DNA of 64,000 nucleotides from Cenococcum geophilum 1.58 (lineage: Eukaryota; Ascomycota; Dothideomycetes; Gloniales; Gloniaceae), in the NCBI GenBank assembly GCA_001692895.1, contig KV748186.1, forward strand, positions 1,541,785 through 1,605,784. The letters run 5' to 3'. Both the position numbers and the translations under genes were made by a program. Below, one piece after another: positions 56,701 through 64,000 of this stretch (position 1 is its first letter; each line of letters opens with the position of its first letter). The notes under the pieces are model-generated. The model had not been told where the DNA came from. It did not search any database and worked only from the letters and a program-made list of their open reading frames with translations.

Positions 56701-59130
56701 AAGGCCGACCTAGAAAAAATAACCGCAATTAACTAGTAGACGCCCCCTTGGACTATAAAGGGGGTATAATTATTTTTAGGTTTCTATAACTTCTACTAAT
56801 ACTTTATTAAGAACTACAGCAGAATTGCCCAGCCTCTTAACCGCCTTACTAGGAAAGACTAGCCCTTTTACTTTAACGCTATATGTATACAGGCCTTTAA
56901 TAAGCTTAAAAAACGGCTAGTATTAGCCCCCCTACTTACCTACTTTAACCTAAAATGGCCCTCAATGCTAGAAACTAATGCCTTAGATAGCGCGATAGCC
57001 GGTATTTTTTCCTAAAAGCAACCGGACGGAGAATAGCACCCTATTGTATACTATTTAAAGACTATAATAGATACTAAACTAAACTACCACATCCATAATA
57101 AAGAAATGCTGGCTATTATCTCTAGCTTTTAGCACTGGCGTATATAGCTAGAGGGGACCCCTAAACCTATTAAAGTAGTATTAGATTATAAGGCCCTAGA
57201 ATACTTTATAATAACTAAGGCCCTTATAGCCTAGCAGATACGCTAGGCGGACGTCCTATCTTAGTTTAACTTCTTAATTATATATAGACCAGGCGCTGCA
57301 AACTATACAGATGCTCTTACTAGGCGTAAATAAGACTTAGGTAACTATACGGCTATAAAGATCTCATTATAGACCCAGACGCTACTACGATTAGAGTACC
57401 TTAACCCCCGGATATAGGTAGAACTAAGTATAGACCCCTTAGGCGCCAAGATATATCCTATTAACCCTTTAGGACTTAACTTAATTAATAAATTACTATA
57501 GATAAACTATACGGCCCCTTCTCTACAGGAGTACCGTAAAAAGGCAAAGAACGTTACTAGCCTATAGTCCCTTAAAAATGGATTACTTAAGTATTAGGAA
57601 CGGCTAGTAATGGTAGAGGAACAGAACTTATGGACTTGGCTTATTGCTAAAGCATATACCTAGGTCTCTACGGCCTACCCTAAAAAGAATAAGACCTATA
57701 GGATTATTAGCGACCGCTACTATTGGCCTAGAATGGTTATAGATATCGACCGCTATATACGGAACTATAACGACTACTATAGGTCTATAATCCTACGAGA
57801 TAAGACCCTAGGACTATTAAAACCCCTTTTAATATTTAACCGCCCCTAGTAATATGTCTCTATAGACTTTTATAAGCTACCTCTAGACCGTAACGGATAT
57901 GATATAGTTATAATCCTGGTTAACTGCTTCGGCAAGCGCCCGTTTTTAATTCCCTATTATAAGAATATTAATGCTAAAGAGGCAGCCCGACTATATATCT
58001 ACTATATTTACTAAATTTATAGACTACTAGCTACTATTATATCTAACCGCAGGCCGTAGTTTATATTAGCCTTTTAGAATAAGTTTACCCGGATCCTAGG
58101 CATTAAGCTAAAGCTTTCTATAGTATATTACCCCTAAATAGACGGTTAAATGGAGATTGTAAACTAATACTTGGACTAGAAACTCCGGCTTTTTATTAAC
58201 TACTTCTAAAATAACTAGGCCGAACTATTACCCTTAATGGACTACGCCTAAGCAACCCTACCCTATAACTTTACCGGATTTGCCCCTATTTAACTAGAAA
58301 TGGGTTACCTACCCTATATAAGCTTTAACTGGGAAAGACTAAAAGGGCCCTAGACTATACGCGAAAAACTATCTTATAAGGAAGCCTAGCAGTACGCTAA
58401 GCGCTTAGAAAAAGCCTAGAAAGTAGCCTATATAAATCTAAAAAAGGCCTAGAAATTAATAAAATAGTAGGCAAATAAGCATAGGCGTAAGCCTAACTTT
58501 ACTATAGGTAATATAGTCTAGGTTATAATAAAGAACTAAAAAATAAAACGGCCTAGCCGTAAGCTAGACTATAAGATAGCAGGACCGTATAAGATTCTTA
58601 ATAAAGTAGGTAACTTATATAAGGTTAAGCTCCTAGACTTAATTAAAGTCCACCCTATCTTCTTACTAGATAAGCTATAGAAAGCTATAAATAACCTACT
58701 ACTCGGACAAAAGAATAAACCTCCCCTATTAATTTAAGTTAACAACAATAATAAATAGGAAATTAAAGAAATACTAGCCTATAAACTTATAAAGGGAATA
58801 TTAAAGTATCGGGTTAGTTAAAAAGGATATAACCTAGACCCCACTTAGTACCCTATATAGAACTTTATAGGTAGCCCCTATAAGCTTTAGAAGTTCTATA
58901 ACTATTACCCTAATAAACCCGGACCGCTAAAGTACCTAAATAAGTAGATAGAGTGCTGGTATAATAAAGATAATAAGCTACTAGAAAAATATAAGGATAA
59001 AAACGCCCTAGAAATTTCTTAGTTATATAAGGTGTTAAAATATCCAGAAACTTTAACCGGCGGTTAAAGTTATCTAATTAGTTAGATTCTCTTGCTAAAA
59101 CTTTTAGCGGTAAAGCCTAAGGGCAGGCTT
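53800..59130 (+). pseudogene. Gag-pol polyprotein relic of gypsy copy 2
   Basis: The CCHC knuckle is damaged (YFLCG*IGYPIRNC, 54818-54859: first Cys and the His are Tyr). Protease keeps LADLGVN near 55066. RT reads RFCINYYKLNNITRKDRYPL at about 56224-56283 and LDNIIIYLENELEYEEHV near 56530-56590. The integrase zinc CxxC is lost (NYNDYYR near 57765) but NRRP*F-like and YYP*IDG*M motifs remain near 58045-58150. The chromodomain (KEILAYKL, VS*KGYNLDPT*YP) lies at about 58765-58900. All changes are of RIP type. The sequence is colinear with copy 1 outside 35.1-36.3 kb. Confidence 0.9.
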
Positions 59131-59148
59131 TTTTAAAGGGGGGGGTAA

Positions 59149-59375
59149 TGTTACGGCACTAGCAGAACTTGGCAGAACTACGCACCGGCAAGTTGCCACA
59201 GATTGCCGTATATTGCGGTTACGTGACGCGAAGATCGTATATAGCTTTAAGCGGCGCTCCCCTTCTTTTCCTTCCCTTTCTTTAGCTTTAGATTCTTGTT
59301 TATAGACAATCCAATTATATAGGCTTACGCGACCATTTTGCTGTACTTATATCTCGATTAACTAAGTTGCTAATA
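59149..59375 (+). repeat. 3-prime LTR of gypsy copy 2
   Basis: 227 bp, TGTTACGGCACT...GCTAATA, followed by ACTTT. Confidence 0.95.
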
Positions 59376-59380
59376 ACTTT

Positions 59381-59728
59381 ACTCTTACATATCTACATGC
59401 TATTCGTTAAGGCCGTTATTAGTAGCTAAGAAGAGTGCGATGTTATTAGATCTACGCGTTAGTGATTATACGCTAATATAAAATCCCTGGGTTTAGCAAC
59501 TTCTATATAGGGGCGTTTATAAGGGGAGGAAATTCGCTTTTTTAGGCTTAGCTAGGGCGGGTTGGTGGTGCTGAGATATATTAGTTTAAGAGAAAGCATC
59601 TAACCAAAATAAAGCTCTTAACACTATCCTATCCAAGCTAAGCATCTTTGCGCAATTTTAAATATTATAAAATAAGACGGGTGCCGTAAAGCCATAAGAA
59701 AGTTGTTAATGTTAGGTAAATTTAATCT
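59381..59728. other. RIP-degraded sequence, nothing assigned
   Basis: Right flank of the gypsy insertion; no frame recognised. Confidence 0.4.
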
Positions 59729-60530
59729 CTAGTAGGCGTTATGGGTAAAGGCTAAGAGAACCAATAGCCCTGCCCCTCTAAGTCTTTGCATAATATAAAG
59801 CTTAATTCCATATCCAATAGCTAAAGCCGCTTTAGTAACATCGCGACATCCTATACTTCTTACAAATAATATAATATAGCTAACTCCCTTTATAAAAGCG
59901 GCTCGACTTTTAACTAAACTTTTAATCCTCGACGTACCCATAGACTCTAATTACCATTTCTTAAAAGAACCTGCAAGCGTCTATTGGCTAAGAAGCTTTT
60001 AAAAAATAGCGTTATCTAATAAATCGCCGTTAGTAGCAATAAGATCCTTAATAAGGGGATATTCGTTTAACCACTTTAGTTTACCAACAATAACCTTTAG
60101 ATCTTTCCCTACGGATATATTGACGAATATATTAATCTTAGGGAGGTTTGTTAATAATACGTTAAGTAGGTTCATACATTCAGATAAAAGAGAAGGTAGA
60201 GAAATAACTTTATTCCCTAAAGAAGGCTAGACACTCCCTAGAGAAGGCTAGATATCCTCACTCTCTAAAGAAGGCTAGACGACATCCTCATTCCTAAAAG
60301 AAGGTTGGACACTCCCTAGAAAAGGCTAGATATCCTCACTCTCTAGAGAAGGTTAGACACTCCCTAAAGAAGGCTAAACAACATTATCCTTATTCCCTAG
60401 AAAAGGCTAAACAACATCCTCATTCCCTAGAGAAGGCTAGGCATCCTTACTCTCTAAAGAAAACTAGGCATCCTTACTCCCTAGAGGAGTATAGGGCAAA
60501 TTATAGTGGCCGCGTTCATTCTCTAAGAGA
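59729..60530 (-). pseudogene. Unrecognised protein with N-terminal QPSLG/SxDx repeats
   Basis: The minus strand runs from about 60530 to a stop at 59729 in a single frame. The N-terminal part is a tandem repeat in which *PSLGS and ESEDI or NEDVV alternate (stop read as Gln). Then SLPSLLSECMNLLNVLLTN, PKINIFVNISVGKDLKVIVG and KWLNEYPLIKDLIATNGDLL follow, and an entirely open C-terminal 71 residues (MGTSRIKSLVKSRAAFIKG...). About 265 codons. No family recognised. RIP-type stops fall mainly in the repeat part. Confidence 0.5.
60210..60492. repeat. About 27-bp tandem repeat (CTCCCTAGAGAAGGCTAGAC)
   Basis: Ten or more units of 15, 27 or 33 bp, all multiples of 3, built from CCCTAGAGAAGGCTAGA plus CATCCTCA or CTC. 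The preserved 3-bp phase supports a coding origin on the minus strand. Confidence 0.8.
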
Positions 60531-61399
60531 GGCGGATAATGTTAATAGGTATTAATAGGAAGCTTCTAGAGCCTTTAAATAGTATATATAATATTAAGGA
60601 GGTAAGGTTAAAGCTACTTATTAAAGGCATTACGGATAAGATTTAAGGCTGCTACAATACTAAAGTTCATCGTGGTGGGTTGTAAGTTATATAATTTGTG
60701 TTAAGATAAAAGAGTGGTTAAGTATATAGTTCCCCTCCACTCTCAATTCCCTAGCAGATCGCTAGCGCGCCTCTAGCCCCCGAAACTTAGAAGAGCCTTA
60801 CGCCAATTATATCGCTTAAATTAAGTACGCAACATTGGATTTTAGCGATATAATTAGCGCAAGGCCCTATAGAGCTGCGCTAATATAGTGGCGATTATTA
60901 ACCTCCAAACCGCATCGCTTTTGCTTATAATGCGCAGTTAAAAACTAGATCTCTCTTCTAGCTAACACAAAAGGCGATATAAGTCGCAAACTTAATCGGG
61001 CGTGCGACGCGAAATATTTAGTAATACAGCTCGTTTCGTCGCAGAATGCCCTAAGCCTCGTTGCCATTAGAGGATTCCTTTACCACAATTTATAACAATT
61101 TCTTCCTTAAGGAGCCAAAGAGTAAGACACCTCAATATATCTAAGGATGCTATTTAAAGGAAAGGGCACGGAAAGACCTAATATATAGAGCTGATTTCCG
61201 CCCCGTTACACTAGGGATGCACAATTGCCTTTATTATCACTCTACCGGTTGCCTTAACGCATCTTCTGCATCTTTCATTCGTTACTACCCTGCTTTACTA
61301 TTTTTACCACTCCTTTTAAACCATTCCCTAGTTTGCCCCATTTCCGCTAACCATTTACAGCCGCTCTTTACGCTTTAATATGGATGCTTATTTAACTAT
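60531..61399. other. RIP-degraded to mixed sequence, nothing assigned
   Basis: Composition becomes less AT-rich from about 60700. No frame matches a known family. A GCGCAAGGCCCTA/TAATTATATCGCTTAA inverted pair around 60795-60870 (ATATAATTAGCGCAAGG and CGCCAATTATATCGC) suggests a small hairpin. Confidence 0.4.
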
Positions 61400-62935
61400 T
61401 AGCTTGCTCGTTAAAGCCGCAACTCGCTAGATTATACCAACTATCAGTTTCTTAATGCGTTGTACTTAGCTGCCTCTCATATCGATCATTGGCACTTAGA
61501 CAGCCGCTTACGGTTATAATCGAGATTCCAGATACGGTGCATTAATTACCAAGCTTTATTAACGGCCGAGTACCCCGCGATCTGTCGAGCTGGATCTGGA
61601 AAAGGCGTCTCCCACTATTGGGATTAGTTGGTCTACGGAGAGCTTGCAAAGCCGGGAAACGGCACCTTCAAAATCAGACAATTCCGAGCGTCCTGGCACC
61701 GGTCTATCGTCTTATCAAATCACTATGGGCCTAAATGACCAGCAAAGGGGTCCGGTAGATCCTGTATGTATATACCGACAAGTCCCCCAAACACTTAATA
61801 GTATAATGTTAAGTGAAATTTTCAGCACTTACCTAGATAAGACGACTGCGAAGTTACTCTCTTATAGCATAATTTAATCGTTCCCCAAATCTCTACGGGA
61901 TTTCCTTAGTCTTCTTTATAGAAGAACTAGAGGGTAAAAAGTATAGGATATTATCTATACATCTGCTTTCTCTAAGGTAATACATAATCGCTCTAACGTA
62001 TTACTAGTCTAAGTATATTTAATATCTCCTATATAGTATTTATTCTAATTAAATTGCAGACTATAATTTAGGCGAATCTCCAAGACTTACAGAACTATAT
62101 TAAAAAGAAAGGCGTGCAAAATGCTCTTTTATAGAAGCTATATTAACCTATTAATATTACGGGCCTTTAATAGTAGTTATTTGTATCTAGCTTAGATTTA
62201 AGATTTCGGCATATAATTAAAATTAATCCTCCAGTCTTTAAATAAATCTGCTTGCACTATAATGTGAATTTACGTGCATGCGTCTAAAATTCTTAAAATT
62301 GCAGCACTTATGCATTAAGGGGGAGTCGTGCTAGTGGCGTTATTGCATTTATCAGCCGCTTAATGCTCTATTAAATAGATATATTCCGCCAAATGCCCCC
62401 CTAATTGCTGCTAACGCTCCTGCCATACCTCTTACAGTTTTGATACAAGATGCAGTTCGATCAATCGCCCCGGCAATGCAATTCATTACCATCATTTTTA
62501 ACGTTAATAGAATCTATTAGTCCGGAGTTGAGGGGAGCGACCAGTCCAGCGTTTAGCGAGGGTCTTACCAACAATAGTTAATCTAGAGCTACTAGCATCG
62601 ATTACCTATTCTACATCAATTGGCCACTTAATATCAATTAACCCAGTCCTCCAAAAACCATACAGACTATTAGTTTACATCATTAGCCTTTCCCTAGTAA
62701 GACTCTACTAACGCTACGCAAAGTATAACTCGACCGGCCCTTATACAAACAACGACCCCCCAGCATCCAAATATAAGATTTGGTCAATTGATAAAAAATT
62801 TCAGTTAATAAACACGACTTTTGAGGATAGTGATGGTTGGGACAGCATTTTGTCTAAACTTAACAGACCGGAATCGGGTTATAAGCAGAAATATCGCAGC
62901 CTTTTTCTTAATGCCGGAGTAAGTAGTAAATAGAT
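61400..62935 (+). pseudogene. Lightly RIPed coding fragments, unrecognised
   Basis: Plus-strand frame at about 61440-61735: ALYLAASHIDHWHLDSRLRL, then NYQALLTAEYPAICRAGSGK and LVYGELAKPGNGTFKIRQFR, with two in-frame stops. A second open piece at about 62712-62935: ASKYKIWSIDKKFQLINTTF and SDGWDSILSKLNRPESGYKQ. The low stop density and normal residue use suggest exons of one or two genes. I recognise no family and could not model introns. An overlapping frame (61644-61877) lacks an ATG. Confidence 0.35.
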
Positions 62936-63589
62936 AAAGGAAGAGAAAGCTATTATATACTCTTTAAGGCAGGAGGGGGTTTAGTTCATAAATATTGCCA
63001 GATAGGTGCCGCATTCGCCAGCTCAAATTTCGGAGATATACTTAACTATATACGTCTTATACCTTATCCTACTAAGGCAATATATTACTTATATTTGCTA
63101 GGTTAAATAATAAGTTAAATTTCTTATAATTGCTAGTTAGTTTCTTTTCTTAGATATAACTTCTAATAGCTTTACTAATATTTTTAAAGATTGTTATTAC
63201 AAACGATGCCTTGCGGGAGCCCCAGTTTCAAACTTTATAGATAGCCCCTAAAGATTAATTCCTTACAGAGCTAGGTTACTAAGTGTCGCTTAGAGTTTTA
63301 TTATAGGATAATATTATAAAAGCCCTAGGGAGAACACCGGGTGTATATCAGCGCCATTATAGCTATATCCTTTACGCTAAAGAGCCAGCATAGACAGTTA
63401 AGGAAGTAAATCTCCTTATGGAATTGCGTAATAAGAAATTTCTATTATAGAAAGTTATTAGGGGATATTTTCTAAACAGGAACCATTAATTAATTAAGGA
63501 ATTCTATAAAAGGAGCGAGCTAGGTAGTTAGGCGTAGCGTCCTTTAAATGTGCAGCTAGGATCTTAACGGATTTAGCGGCTATAGCTTC
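62936..63589. other. RIP-degraded sequence, nothing assigned
   Basis: Many TAG/TTA triplets, no frame followed. Confidence 0.4.
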
Positions 63590-64000
63590 GGTCCTATAAG
63601 CTAGGAGGTCGTGAGAGCTAGGTGCTTATAGGAGCTAGGGATCCTATAAGCTAGGTAATTATATAAGTAGAGTAGTTTAACCTAGCGCCCTCTAATTAAT
63701 GCCTAGCGTATAAATAGGGTATTAATAGGTTTAATAACTTCGGCTTTAATCGTGCGAGCTAGATGCTTATAGGAGCTGGCTAATCCTATAAGCTAAGTAA
63801 TTGTGCGAGCTAAGTGACCGTACGAGCATAGTACTTGTAGGAGCTAGGCAATCCTGCGAGCTAGGTAATCGTGCGAGCTAGGCAATTGTGCGAGCTGGGT
63901 GATTATGCGAGCTAGGCGATCGTACAAGCTAGGTAATCGTGCGAGCTAGGCGATTGTGCAAACTAGGCGATTGTGTAAGCTAGATGCTCGTGGGAGCTAG
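63590..64000. repeat. 17-bp minisatellite (GCGAGCTAGGCGATCGT), continues past the window
   Basis: Regular 17-bp units from about 63760 to the end of the window; looser copies (GGAGCTAGGTGCTTATA) from 63590, with an unrelated gap near 63665-63745. The unit contains AGCTAG and GCGATCGT-like inverted motifs. No coding frame. Confidence 0.85.

Larger units (their letters stand above)
53397..59375 (+). mobile_element. Ty3/gypsy chromovirus LTR retrotransposon, copy 2 (5979 bp)
   Basis: Same family as 32291-38319. LTRs 53397-53623 and 59149-59375, both 227 bp, differ at 17 positions, all transitions. Polypurine tract 59135-59145. Target duplication ACTTT. Because its open-frame spacing is not disturbed by indels in the RT region, it is the better template of the family in this window: RFC motif to integrase YYP motif is 1899 bp here against 1948 bp in copy 1. 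Confidence 0.95.

Overview
This looks like a repeat-rich, accessory stretch of a filamentous ascomycete (Pezizomycotina) genome. Most of the 64 kb is AT-rich and dense in TAG/TAA codons that stand exactly where Gln (CAG/CAA) or Trp (TGG) is expected, or carries Tyr for Cys/His and Asn/Lys for Asp/Glu. These are the C:G to T:A changes left by repeat-induced point mutation (RIP). Almost every recognisable gene is therefore a relic readable in one frame through many in-frame stops. I found no rRNA, tRNA, CRISPR array or bacterial-type operon.

Layout. 1-9.9 kb: relics of host-type genes, namely a JmjC-like protein (+), a CSC1/DUF221 membrane channel (-) and two unrecognised frames separated by a GAGGAA microsatellite. 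10.8-13.9 kb: a 3-kb unit with a DUF3435 tyrosine recombinase (Captain/Crypton-like), ending in a purine-rich satellite; a second copy lies at 38.4-41.4 kb. 14.4-15.1 kb: minisatellites. 15.1-20.2 kb: a low-RIP island holding the only gene I can model as intact, a four-exon 225-residue secreted or membrane protein (16886-17724), plus a large inverted repeat. 19.0-30.2 kb: an NLR-type NACHT-WD40 gene on the minus strand, split by an 8.66-kb DNA transposon (20029-28685) with an 18-bp terminal inverted repeat and an 8-bp target duplication. That element carries a RecQ-like helicase, a Cys-rich protein and a DUF6589-like protein. 32.3-38.3 and 53.4-59.4 kb: two full-length Ty3/gypsy chromoviruses with 227-bp LTRs and 5-bp target duplications. 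41.9-52.5 kb: BTB-domain relics in two copies, a FunK1/Sgk2-type kinase relic and several unrecognised frames. 52.8-53.1, 60.2-60.5 and 63.6-64 kb: tandem repeats.

The most interesting object is the 8.66-kb helicase/DUF6589 element. Removing it and one copy of the duplication restores the reading frame of the interrupted NLR gene, so its ends are defined by the sequence itself. The neighbouring DUF3435 units, the NLR and the other host-gene relics suggest a graveyard of large mobile elements and duplicated cargo genes inactivated by RIP. Coordinates of relics are approximate unless a start, stop or repeat end is stated.
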